Shown: in pieces, positions 12,467 to 23,349 of the stretch
How positions within the stretch are numbered: the first letter of the stretch is position 1
Layout of the letters: each line of letters starts with the position of its first letter
From: Prinia subflava
Lineage: Eukaryota; Chordata; Aves; Passeriformes; Cisticolidae
Direction: 5' to 3'
Assembly: GCF_021018805.1 (NCBI RefSeq)
Contig: NC_086253.1
Location: 33,234,083 to 33,298,082, forward strand
Length of the DNA: 64,000 nucleotides
Notes under the pieces: model-generated
Database searches by the model: none
Seen by the model: only the letters and a program-made list of their open reading frames with translations
Told to the model about the DNA's origin: nothing
Program-made: the position numbers and the translations under genes

Positions 12467-14870
12467 TTAGAGTCCTTAGATTCTGTTTAAAGTCTGATTA
12501 TAATCATGACACATTCTTTTAGGGTATGGAGGGAAGGTTTGACAACCAGTCTGAAACAGCCCTGGAAATAGTTATAGGGACAACACATTGGGTTTACAGG
12601 ACTTTGTGAGAGATATAGCTACTGCTTGTGCTCAGCATATTTTCCCAATGCTGCTCATTATTCACTCTGAAAAGGAGCGATAATTTAAGATTATGAAGAA
12701 GCTCAGCTGAGATTCTGACATGCTGGTAATCAGGTGTGGGAAAATATAATTTCTTTCAGTAGGGAAAAAATGGTGGTTGTGAAACTGTGTTCTAACATGG
12801 TGCACTGTTCTAAAAATGGAAAGAAACTGGATGAGTAAGGGGTTCGGCACCAAAATAGCACCTTGTTTAAGCATAATCTATCTTTTTAAAATGCACAAAG
12901 CACAAGTTTCAGCATCAAAACTGGTTGCTGAAGAATTCTAAATAATAATAAATTCTTTTTCTAAAGATGGGTTTGAAGATTGGCTATGCTATGATGTACC
13001 TATTTGTAATGAAATGCCAGTCCACAAATACACTTACGAGAACACAGCATTATTCACATCACTCATGTTAGCAGCCAGAGCTGGTAAAATTTCAGTGACT
13101 GTAATTAAGGAAAGGAAAAGAGAAGAGAGGAGAAAATTTATTTCCATTTAAAGCAATGGAAAGCAAAATTCTCCACTAGTATGCATGTGGTTAATAATAT
13201 CAGTTTTCTTATTTTACATAGAGATGTTTTACAGTCCTTGAGTCCTTTAAGAGTCCTTGAAGCCCTTTGCTTCATGGTGGCAAAGGTGGCAGAGGAATAA
13301 CGTGGCTGTAATTATGCAGACAATTTGGAGCTAAACCAGTTCTGTGGAGGGGCTCAAGCTTCTGAGGTTGACATTTTGACAACCAGATTACAACAGTTGG
13401 AGAAAGGACACTGGCCTTCAGTGGATGGCTAACAATTTTGTCTGAAACATGCTTGTTGGAGGGAAATGGTAAATAACACATTCTTCCCCACATAAAATTC
13501 TTTCCATCTGGTCTGTAGTACATGCAACTAGTATGTTAAAAGTATCTGTCAACTGCACAGCTGTTTCAGTTCAGTGGCTGGATTTGTTACACCTTCTGAC
13601 TGTGTAACAGGCTCACAAACCCCAGAATTTTTCTTTTTTTAATAAATTCAATATCCTAGCATGGCGATGTCTAGCCCTTTGAAATATCTGAGCAGATAAA
13701 TTAGGCTACTTGCCAGGCAACAATGAGGGTGGGATTCAGCTGCCCTGATTTTTTTCCCCTACTTGTATATCTGAATCTGACCTATTGATCCCACATTCCC
13801 TCAAAATTCAAAGGGGAAAGATATATATTCCAAGGAAAATGGAATATTTCTCCCTTATTTTTAAGGGAGAAAATAAAATCAGTCTGATAAATTGTCCTCA
13901 GGAGCTGCCTATTTATTTCTCTTGACTAGAAAGATTGCTTAGAATGATAAATTCATCCTCAGACCTTTTCCTTTAAGACAGCTAACAGTTTTATGTTAGA
14001 TAGTCATAAATTTCAATATGTTCTTCTATTATCACACCATGTTCTTCTGCTGTCACACCACTAAAAAGATTTTTCCTTTGTGATATGGTCTTGTTTTATA
14101 ACAAAATATTTTTTCCAAGTACATGAATGAAAAAGTCCAGTTGGTCCCATCCCATCCTTCTATTTTCATCTGCTAAAGAGTGAAACCTGCCAGCACTTTG
14201 CCTGTGTATTTCTGGACCCGTGTCCTCATCTTATGTCCTGGCCAGCTATGATTGGATGCTCAAAGGCATTCTGTGCCCTACCAAATTGTTGTCATTTTCC
14301 TGAAATAAAGAAATCTTTGGGTTTTTTCTGTTTGCAGTTTTTTGTTTGCACTTACAAACTACAGTTTGCAGTTTCTGGAAAACTTTTTGAAAGGGCTTTA
14401 GGAAGCTGGATGCTGGCAGCAGGAGTTACCTCTCTGTTTCAGAACTCTATTCTCAAAATCCCTGTAACTCCCTGCTAAAACAGGAAGAAGTTTAGCATTC
14501 GCTCTCAATTTGATCTTAATCTGGAAAGGCAAATTGATTATAAATCTTCTTTGGAAGAGCTTCATAAAAAGCTGGCCAAATACAGCCCCAAAACCCCTTT
14601 GCAAAACTGCTATAAATTAATATAGGATATTCCCATGACTAGCAGAACAGCACTTGTGTTCTCCCAGCTGCCTGTCCTGCTGGATACTTCATACACTTCT
14701 CCTAGGGATGAACATCTTTTACCTGCTTGTTGCTTGCCATATCCACTAGTGTAAGTTGCTTTGTTGGAGGAGTAGTAGAAGCTCTTTCTGGGAGCATAAA
14801 GCAAAGCTGACTATAACATTTGCTAACTGTGTATAACATACAACAGACTAAGAAAAACAAGGAAAATTCT
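12467..14870. other. Unannotated non-coding stretch
   Basis: AT-rich unique sequence. No exon, RNA gene or repeat is recognised beyond short A/T-rich tracts. Open frames are at most about 90 aa and have no domain. Confidence 0.6.
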
Positions 14871-15410
14871 GCCCCTCTGCCCTGGTGAGACAGCACCTGG
14901 AGTGCTACATCCAGTTCTGGGGTCCTTAGCACAGAAAGGCGATTAACCTGTTGCAGCAAGTCCAGAAGAGGGGATACCAAGTTAGTTAGAGAAATGGAGC
15001 ACCTTTCCTAGAGGAAAGGCTGAGAATTGGGATTGTTCAGCCTGGGAAAGAGAAGGCTTTGGGGTGACCTAATTATGGCCTTCCAATACCTGAAGGGAGC
15101 CTATGAAATGATGAAGAGAGACTATTTACAAGGGCATGTGGTGACATGACAAGGAGGAATGGCTTCAAACTGAGTGTATGTTTAGATTGGATATTTGGAA
15201 GAAACTCTTTACTGAGAGAGTGGTGAAGCACCAAAACAGGTTGCCCAGAGAAGTTGTGGATGCCCCGGCCCTGGAGGTCTTCAACGCCAGGCTCACAGGA
15301 GGTCTGAGCAGCCTGGTCTTCTAGTGGAAGGTGTCCCTGCCCATGACAGGGAAGGTGGAATTAGATGATCTTTAAGGTCCCTTCCAACCCAAGTAATTCT
15401 ATGATTCTAT
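14871..15410 (+). mobile_element. CR1 LINE 3' fragment, about 540 bp
   Basis: A 5'-truncated CR1 begins near GCCCTGGTGAGACAGCACCT and continues through the typical blocks GAAAGGCTGAGAATTGGGAT, GTTCAGCCTGGGAAAGAGAA and TTGCCCAGAGAAGTTGTGGA. It ends in GGTCCCTTCCAACCCAAGTA followed by ATTCTATGATTCTAT. It covers the C-terminal part of ORF2 and the 3' UTR, with many substitutions and no open frame. The 3' half resembles the element at 28090-28450 more than the one at 1-1033, so at least two CR1 subfamilies are present. Confidence 0.95.
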
Positions 15411-18400
15411 ATTAATTTCCTGGAAAGAAGACGCAAAGCTGCAGCATGGAGAGTTGCAAATAGCTTTTGAGAAGATGTAATATTTGGTGAAGAATAGCAT
15501 GCCATATTGCCATTTGGAACTTCCTCACCCTGGAAAGATCATTTGACCTCACAAAGTTGGATTAGCTCCTCCATAGGCACACAGATGGAGGCTGGCCTTT
15601 CCTTTAAGTGTAAATTGTTGTGTCTAGTTGCGGCATTTTTTCTTTGAGGAATATTTTATGCACTGAGTACCAGAGGTGGATGGACCTGTTCTGTACATAA
15701 CTTCGCTTTCATAATCAGCGTAGTTGTGTGTTTAAAACAAGATTAGGTCATTTTCTTCCCATACATCTTTATAAACATGTGACTGCATAGTTGAACTAAT
15801 AAAATGATCGTGAGGAGCCACTGAAATATGAGTCACTTACCTATTTCGCAAGTTCTCTGATGATGCCACTCCACCATGCCTTCTTGTGGAGCAACTGTAG
15901 CTTCATGGATGTCCAGGAAACTGCCACCTGCACTAGCTAAAGATATATGTACAGTATATGCATATAGGTGACAAGCCTGTAGGAGTCTCTTGCTTGTTTT
16001 AACATACTCTCTTTTCTGCAGATGGTGGCTTGTAAACAGTGGAACCTTTATCGTAATTGAAGCAGTTTTCCTAGATCTTTGCTCTCTAGCAGGTACTGAC
16101 ATTATGCAGTAAATTATGTACTCTTGCTCGTACTTTTTGTCCAATTACTTTATTGTCTTTTCCAGACATCAAAGAGAATTTACAGTAATAATTACAGTTA
16201 CAATTATTACAGCAATAATTATTACAATTATTTCAGTAATAAAACTCAAAGAGTAGTTTTTTTTCTCATTTCTTTAAGAGATGAGAAGGTACTGTATGGA
16301 AAAAAAGTTTGTGGCATAGAAAAATTACTACTATATCCTATGGTAAAATGCATTTTTTAATGAAATATGAAAGACTCAAGTTATATTGATTCCCTTAGAA
16401 CATTCCAATATATAATTGTGTTAGATGGGATACATACTGTGTCAGGGTTTCCTGAGGTTCTTGAAGTTTGGTAATCTGTTCTCAGTGAATGTCTTGAGAT
16501 CAAACCCTTGCCTGGCAGACTACCGTCTGATCTCTCCATTGAAAAGTGGAACCATCGCACAGTGGTTCCTTCAAAGAACACAGAAATTGCTTTGCAGGGG
16601 CAGAGTGGTTATGAGAAGGTACCCCCAAAGAGGAACACAGTTTTTAGCATTCATCCCTGAGACTTCAACTTCCTAGAGGAATGTCTAAGCCTCAGACTAG
16701 GGACTAAGGGCAGGGAGATGGAGGTACAGGCTGTTGAATCACAATGAAGGCACTTTCTGCTACAATCCTGGTCTTAAGGATTCCAGTTGGACTGTGCCCT
16801 ACTCTAAATACCTGCACCCTTTATGGGACTGAAAACATAATTTTGGTGCTGGAATTCATAAGAGATAGAGATGAGCTCAGAGCTTAGGTACTGCCTGGTT
16901 TCCACAAAGCTAGGGGGAGACCAAGGTTCTCTAAACAAAGTACTGTGGGGTGAACTAGTGTAAATCCTTCTACATGCTCCTTGTTAAGCCCTCAGCAGGG
17001 GTAAAAATAACTTCATAATGTTCACCAAAAGCATAGGAACTAAGTCACAGACCCTGTAATGAATTCCCTGTTGCCTTGAAGGACTCCCTTGTTTGAAGGG
17101 CCTCATTTTTTTTAATTACGCAATCATTACATAGACTAGGACTGCACTTGGAGGTTTTGCATTCTTACAGTAATTAAAAATTAAATTGCCTTTAACTTTT
17201 CAGAGCATGCATGCTAAAGTTTAGATTTCCATTTAGCAAAAGTGAGTTTTTTCAGCCCGATTAATTTTGTTACTTCTGATGAAGCATAATGCATATTTCA
17301 GTTGCTGTAGCTTGAAGATGAATGTTAAGCAATCTCTTTCCTAAGTTTAGTATTTTTTTATTTAATAAATTTCCTAATTTAATATTCTGAGTTTGAATCT
17401 TACAAACTGCTCCGCTTTCTTCCCATGTGATGTTGCATCCAATAGTCTTTAATGTTGCTTTTTCTCATCTTTTAAAACGAGGTGGTTTTTTTTTTTTAAT
17501 ATGCCACTCTATATGCAGTATGTTACATGGATTGGTATCCAAGTTTTAACCGTACATACATGTCAAAATGACTCCTCTTGTACTTCTTCCTATAATCACT
17601 TTTCTCTTCAAGAGAATTCAGTGTTCTTTTCCTAAAACAGCCTATATGCACTATGCAGGAAAGTTTGCTAGAAATAGTGAGACTAAATAGTGAGATGATG
17701 TGAGACTCACCTAAGGCAGGAGGCAAATCTGTGAGATCAGATGCTACATCTCAGCAAATATGAAACTGTTGGCTGGAGGATTTCTTTCCAAAACTCTGCC
17801 TTTGCAAAAGGGTTGCTGGACAAACCTGCAGCTGCTTCCATAGCATGTGTCTAATATGCAGACTCTTCCACAGGCAAACAGAAGGTTTTCTCCTCCTTAT
17901 AATTGATTCCATTTATAATGGAAAAAAAACTCCCCTGGACTTCTAGGCACTATTTGATGCTCTTCAAGGATGTGGCAGAAGGGCAAGAAGCTGATCTGAC
18001 TGAGGTGGTCATGTACCCTGGCATCTAAGACCCTCTGCTCACCTAAGCGATTCTGGCACGATCCTGGTCAAATCATGCAGACTACCCTGGGGTACCTTTG
18101 AGCCTGAGGAATAGCAGTAGCATTCCATGGAGCAGTGAGACCACAAGACTTATAAACTGGCAGGATCTTTGCCATGGGAAAGGGATCATATCCATACCAC
18201 TAGGAAGCCAATTGTTGTGTGCATCCCTACTGGAACAGATCTGTAATTAAGAGCCTTGGTTGGTGCAGTTCCTCCTCTTTACTCAGCTGCTTCTTTCAAA
18301 ATGATGGCTCAGTCCCTTACAGGTGTGCGGATGCAGCTCTTTGTCGTCCAGTGCTGCAAGCAGGGTCACAGACCCAATGTACAATAAAAATACCCTTTCC

Positions 18401-20640
18401 TAGTTAGCTACTGACCTGATTGATGGTATGCTCCAAGAATGGCTGTGTTGTCCTGAATTTGGGGCTTTGTTCAGTGGCATTGGCTCTGTTTCCAAGGTTG
18501 GAAACTCCACAGTGTGGCACTACCAGCAGAGCTCCTAGGTCTTTGAATAATGCATTCAGACTGGTGCAAAACCATGGGAAGAAAAAAGAGTTCTGATCTA
18601 TGTTATATATGCTCAAAGTCCATAAATATTTTTTTACTTACTTAAATAGTAAAAGTGAGAGAGTAGAATTTCCTCCAGGCTTTGCCTGTTACCTGTTGAA
18701 AACATAAAGCTTTAAGATGGAGAGTTTATGCACAGGCTACTTATGTCTCTTTGATCTAGTTGGTGATGCTTTATTTAAATAATAATGCAAATAAATCCAT
18801 GGGATAAATTAGGGAGTTTGAGATATTTTCAATAATGCAGTATTACAAAGATCAACATAAACTCTTCTACTGTCTGAGTAAATAGCAAGAGAGAGTCAGT
18901 ATCATTGCAGAACTGTAAACTCACATTTTGCTTTCCTTTGATCCCAACATGATTAGTTGCTGTCAATATAAAGAAATTACTGAGGTGTGACTATGCTGTA
19001 CAACTGTTTTCTGGGGTGAGAAGAACTGCAGTACATGTAGGACATGGAATGTGTGAGGAAAAGGGAGGAATTCTGTTGGCAGGGAGAGGAGGTGGAAAAG
19101 AGGGCATGAAAGGCATGGGAAAGGAAGGCAAGGCAAATCGTGTCAAACAAGATATGAAGGTCTAAGAAGGAGAAAGATGCTAGCTGAAGGAAAGGAATAG
19201 GACATGATGGAGCAAATCATTCACCATTAAGAGTTCTAGCCAAGCAGGTGCATAACACAAAATCTAGTATTTTGGGGGCTTTGGGAACTAAAGTAGTTTA
19301 TTTTCAGGAACAACCCCTCTCTATTTATTTCCTGTGCTAGCTGCTGCCAGACACCAGTAAATGGCACTCCTATGCCAGGCGATGAGCATTGCCAGCCCAG
19401 ACAGGCACCCCACCTGGGACCAAGCGCAGCCTATAACAGGCCCAGCACAGGTGTCATCCAGTTCCTACCTGCTCCCACCAAAGTTGGAAAATGGTGCTCA
19501 TGACAGAGCTAAAATAATTCCAAGGGGGAAAAAGGCCAAAAATCTCTGTCCTATAGGCATAGAAATGTAAAATAAAATCAAGACAAATGAGCTGAACCTC
19601 TGTCCTAAGACAGGGGATGTGTCCAAGGGAGCTCTGTGGAGCTCTGTGGAGCACTGTCTATGCAGACCCACCTGTGTGCACAGAGCATGGTGCACAGGTG
19701 TGGATCTGAGCTGGGAATGCAGCTCAGCTCCCATCCTGGTTTAGCTGATTTTAGCCAATTCCAAAATAATTTCAGGGGCAAAAAGCGGGGGTTGAGCTCA
19801 GAGCCCTGAAAGAGTGGAGGGAGGGGAGACTTTTATCCTAAAGTCATTGTTAAGCCAAAGAGGGGTTTATCCTCCACAGCTAAATGAAAATGAAAAGAAG
19901 GAAAGAAAAAAGAAAAAAAAAAATCCAGGATAGCAACATTGGAGAGACAAAGACTGTCATGGACCAGTGCGAGTTTGCAAAATTACATGTAAATGACCCT
20001 AGTTTTGGCCATGGTGGCCTTCTGCTAATCCCAGAGAGAAAGTCTACTTAGCAAAGGAAAGTTTTGTTTAATTTGGTTGACAGGGACCAAAATGCTGAAA
20101 ATATTTATATTTGCAGGAAAAAGCTGTATCCTTAATGTTTCAGTGACAAAGTGGGATCACAGGAGCTTAAAGCACATAAAATAAAAGTTACGTAGCATTT
20201 TGTCCATATTCTGCACCCAGTGCTGATAAAAATTAGTGTTGGGTATGTGTTTTCATAGTAGGTACCAGCCATTCCTGCTGCTGAATGTGTTTGTCTGAGT
20301 CCATATTGTTCTATGTACACTGACCAAAAGAGAGGTTCCCTCTGGATTTACCATCCTAAAGGTGTCCCGAGGAAATGAGGGTGTTTTTCCCCCCTCCCTA
20401 GCTGGCTCACCATCATCCCGCCTTGTGACCTTTTCCCCACTAATCTGGGATAGGAGCCCTTCCCAGGTTAAATGGAAGATACACATTCCACTTTTTACTC
20501 ATTGTAATAAAGATCTTTTTGTCTGTCTCCGGATAAAGGGTCGGGTTGGTTTACAAATTGTGGGTCAGCCCATTCCGCGACCTGGGCAAACAACGCGGGT
20601 CAAATCTCCTCAAAGCCTCCCCACCCAACTGGAATAAGTT
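15411..20640. other. Unannotated non-coding stretch
   Basis: Unique, mainly AT-rich DNA downstream of HELT. It contains an AT-rich imperfect repeat (16180-16243), a short GGAGCTCTGT duplication near 19627 and a purine-rich GA/A tract around 19887-19921. From about 20340 CpG content rises towards the HELT island. A stretch around 19957-20556, with an AATAAA at about 20505, was considered as an LTR but lacks matching target-site duplications. I see no exon or RNA gene. Confidence 0.55.
16180..16243. repeat. AT-rich AATTATTACAG-type imperfect repeat
   Basis: Roughly six degenerate 11-bp units built from ACAGTAATAATT and ACAATTATT words occur in tandem. Several are mutually complementary, so the tract could fold. 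It encodes only an Asn/Tyr/Ser string. Confidence 0.7.
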
Positions 20641-21300
20641 AATTTAGCCCTCGACGGCTCCGGCCCCGCCGGTCATGCCCGAGCTGCCCTGCTTCCAGAG
20701 GCTATGGAGACACCCAGGACGCTTGGGTCTGGCGGGGCTGGAGTTGCCCCGTCGGGAAGGAGCCGTGCCACGGTTCCGCGCCGGCGGCGAGGCTGGAAGG
20801 ACTCGCTCCCGGAGCTTCCATTGGTTTTATTCTCGGCAACCCGCACCTCCGCAGCGGCCGCCTGCCCTCCCCGCCCCGTCCCGCGCCTTCGCCATTATTC
20901 ACCCTCCTCTGAATACGCTGCGCCGCAGAGAAATTCGCCGCCAAAGCACACGGGAGATGCCGATGCCGTTCGGACACGTGCCCCTGGAGCACCCCTCCAC
21001 GGGCGCGTGGGAGGGCAGCACCCGCAGGGTTTGGGGAGGAGTGGGGCATCCGCCACCTCCGGGGTACCCGGGACTCCCTCCCAGCTCCCGTGACGGCCTC
21101 GGAGCAGAAGGCTCGGCACCGACACCCGGCCCGTCACGCCTGCCCCGCCTGCCCGAAGCGGCAGGCACGGCCGGTGCGTGCAGCAAGCTCCCTGGCCCTC
21201 ACTGACCGCTTCTTGTTTGTGGTTTATTTGGCTGTGGGTGGATGCGTGGGGAGACTCCCACCGCCACCCGAGGAAGCTCCCTCACGGAAACGAAAGGAGC
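20641..21300. promoter_or_regulatory. CpG island 3' of HELT
   Basis: GC- and CpG-rich sequence lies just beyond the predicted HELT polyadenylation sites. Several long frames on both strands (for example 176 aa plus at 20675-21205) are compositional, with Pro/Arg/Gly-rich translations and no domain. It is either the downstream shoulder of the HELT island or a separate promoter. No TATA box or splice pattern could be assigned. Confidence 0.55.
21223..21228 (-). terminator. HELT: HELT distal polyadenylation signal (candidate)
   Basis: The plus strand reads TTTATT, giving AATAAA on the minus strand about 325 nt past the HELT stop codon. It is an alternative to the nearer signal at 21315-21320. 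Confidence 0.4.
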
Positions 21301-21314
21301 CGCCGGCACCAACG

Positions 21315-21320
21315 TTTATT
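21315..21320 (-). terminator. HELT: HELT proximal polyadenylation signal
   Basis: AATAAA on the minus strand lies about 232 nt downstream of the stop codon and is followed by T/G-rich sequence. If used, cleavage would fall near 21295-21300, for a 3' UTR of about 250 nt. Confidence 0.65.
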
Positions 21321-21551
21321 CCAAGGCATCACTTGTACAGACACTGCACCCGGAGGTGGGAAGACGAGCGAGTAGGGGCAGCTTCAGGCCCTTGGAGAGG
21401 GCGGGCGGGGGCAGACCTGGGCCTCCGGGGACTCCTCGCCCTCCAGGACCCCCGCGCATCTCCCTGCCCCCGGCAGCCTCCCCGTGCGCCCGGGTGTAAC
21501 CCGCAGTGTCCGCGGTCATAAATAGGTGTTTTTTTCAGGAGGGACGAGTCT

Positions 21552-22913
21552 CTATAGCATGGAGGGGTGCTGGCCCGGGGGCAGCCCGAAGGTGTTGGGG
21601 TGGGAATGGCCGAGGAGGTTGAGGTAGTGGCGATCCAGCCCCTGCACGGATGAGAGGAAGGTGCTGCGCTGCTGGCCGGGGCTGGCGAGGGGTACGGCGG
21701 CGCTGGGCAAGTGGTAGGGCAGGGAGGGGTTGCGGGTGGCGCCGTGCCAGGGGAATGGCCCCCCCGAGGGCGACTGGAGCACGCCCTCGGCGGGACTGTG
21801 GACGTGCCCGGGGCACTCGGGCCCAGCATGCAGCTGGTAGGAAAAGTCCGGCTCCGGCAGGGAGCCCAGGGAAGTGAAGAGAGGCTCAGTAACGAAGCGT
21901 GCTTTGGACTGGAGAAAGGCCAGGATGCGGGCGTACTTGGTGTCTTTGGTCTCCATCCTCTCCACCGTCGTCAGGTAGTGGACCAGGTTCTTCATGCACT
22001 CGTGGTAGCCATAGTGGAAGTAATTGGCGAACTCGGAGAGCAGCTCTGTTGGAAAGGAAAGGGAAGGGAATCGAGCTCCTCAGGGTCTGGTCGGGAGAGG
22101 AGCGGGAAAAGCCGCCCCACGCCGCGAGTGACGCGGCGGGAGCCGTGGGAGGTCGCTCCCGGCCACCTACCCTTCTCCCGGCCGCGGGGAAAGTCCGCCG
22201 AGTGCAGGGCCCGCAGGTACTGCACCGTCATCTCCAGGATCTCCGCTTTCTCCAGCTTCCCCGAGCTCTGCAACGGGCAGGGCAGGTGGGCATCACTTCT
22301 CCCCTGAGACTGCTCTGCGTTCCACTGGGCCACGCCCTAACCCCGCCGTATCGGGGGGGATGTCGCGGCGCAACAGGGAGAAAGGGCGTAGGGGCTGCTC
22401 CCCCTCGCCTACCTGCTTGGCCAGAGCCATGGGCACCGTCTTCCCCAGCTCGGTGAGGCAGCGGTTGATGCGGTCCCTCCTCCGCTTCTCAATCACTTTG
22501 TGGGAAACCGGCGTCCTCTGCAAAAACATATGGGGCGCGTTAGTGGGGAAGGACAAAGCAGATGGATCCAGTCTTGCCGTGGCAGCCGCCCCTGGCCCGG
22601 TCTCGACCCCTTCAGGGAAGCCAGTCCCCAACCCCGCTCCGAGCAACGGTGCCAGGCGCGACGCGGCCTGGAGAAGGGTGATGCTCCGGTGGCCGGTCTT
22701 CTCCGCGCCACTCTGGTGGCTCCCCGACTGCGCGGACGGCCCTGGCAAGGCAGACTTGTTTTTGTGAGGGAGGTGTGGTTGTTTTCTGTGAGGGGGCTTT
22801 TCGAAGGGAAAGGCGGCGAGGGGCTAGGGGCCAGGTCGGCTTGGCCGCCCCGCAGACCCGTGCGCGCAAGGCGGGCGACGACTCACTCTCCGCTCCTTGA
22901 GCTTGGAGGCCAT
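21552..22913 (-). CDS. HELT: HELT, bHLH-Orange transcriptional repressor (4 coding exons)
   Basis: The coding exons on the minus strand are 22913-22887, 22517-22413, 22267-22171 and 22045-21552. Introns are 369, 145 and 125 bp, each GT-AG (donors GTGAGT, GTAGGC, GTAGGT), with phases 0, 0 and 1. The joined frame gives 240 aa and ends in TAG at 21554-21552. Residues about 11-66 are the bHLH domain: basic region HKVIEKRRRDRIN, then helix 1 and helix 2 (KLEKAEILEMTVQYLRAL). Residues about 80-121 form the Orange domain (ANYFHYGYHECMKNLVHYL). Where HES proteins have Pro and HEY proteins Gly in the basic region there is Lys16, and there is no C-terminal WRPW/YRPW. Both traits are typical of HELT. 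Known role: a nuclear E-box-binding repressor needed for GABAergic neuron fate in the midbrain, forming homodimers or dimers with HES/HEY proteins. The start ATG has A at -3 and G at +4. The C-terminal third is Pro/Ser/His-rich and less conserved. Confidence 0.97.
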
Positions 22914-22946
22914 CGTGGACTCTGCATCCTCTCTCTCTCCGGCCCC

Positions 22947-22954
22947 CTTATAAA
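22947..22954 (-). promoter_or_regulatory. HELT: HELT core promoter TATA box
   Basis: The minus strand reads TTTATAAG about 34-41 bp upstream of the HELT start codon. With usual TATA spacing, transcription would start near 22923, a CA dinucleotide, giving a 5' UTR of only about 10 nt. The box position is seen; the start site is inferred. Confidence 0.65.
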
Positions 22955-23166
22955 GCCATCACTTCTTGGGGGGGACCCTGGGGGGCCTCCACGGGCCCAC
23001 TGATCCCATAGGATTAGGGGCGAACGGCGCCGAGGGAATGTATGCATTAAAGATCAGGGTGGAAGGGGGCGAGGGGATGAGGGGCTTTTTTTTTCTTCTC
23101 TCTTCTTCCTTTCTCCCCCTCCTCGCCCCCGTCCACGCAGCCGGGGGCGGCCCAGCTGTGTCGCCC

Positions 23167-23191
23167 CACGTGGACCTCGGGGACACACGTG
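23167..23191. promoter_or_regulatory. Pair of CACGTG E-boxes upstream of HELT
   Basis: Two perfect palindromic class B E-boxes, at 23167-23172 and 23186-23191, lie about 255-280 bp upstream of the HELT start. Their start-to-start spacing is 19 bp, close to two helical turns. HES/HEY/HELT-type proteins bind E-boxes of this class, so feedback control of HELT is a reasonable inference. MYC/USF-type factors could also use them. Confidence 0.5.
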
Positions 23192-23210
23192 ACTGCCCCA
23201 CAATAGCGGC

Positions 23211-23298
23211 GGGGACGGGGCCGGGGATGCGGCGAGCGGGGCGCAGGGCGCGGTATCGCGCCCTGCGCCCCGCTCGCCGCATCCCCGGCCCCGTCCCC
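23211..23298. repeat. Perfect inverted repeat, 42-bp arms, 4-bp loop
   Basis: The left arm (23211-23252) and right arm (23257-23298) are exact reverse complements, separated by GTAT. The arms are about 80% or more GC. After one mismatch outside the arms a few more bases pair. It lies about 300-385 bp upstream of the HELT start codon. Because of it, the same string of about 20 residues appears in translations of both strands. It could extrude a cruciform or form a strong RNA hairpin. It could also be a fold-back artefact of sequencing or assembly in GC-rich DNA. Confidence 0.95.
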
Positions 23299-23349
23299 AC
23301 CGCCAGCCTTCAAATCCCCGGCACCCCCTACCCCTCCCCTTAGTCCCGG

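Noticed and set aside
19957..20556. Possible solo LTR (starts TGTCATGG, AATAAA at about 20505, ends near TACA)
   Set aside because: The 5-bp flanks do not match as a target-site duplication, no primer-binding site is convincing, and no internal retroviral coding sequence is nearby.
20675..21205. 176-aa plus-strand open frame
   Set aside because: It lies in CpG-rich DNA where several frames on both strands are open. The translation is Pro/Arg/Gly-rich with no domain or splice evidence.
21711..22307. 198-aa plus-strand frame and other frames overlapping HELT
   Set aside because: These are antisense shadows of HELT exons and introns. The minus-strand exons carry the domain and the splice sites.
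22500..23003. 167-aa plus-strand frame across HELT intron 1 and promoter
   Set aside because: Low-complexity translation of GC-rich DNA, antisense to HELT exons 1 and 2.
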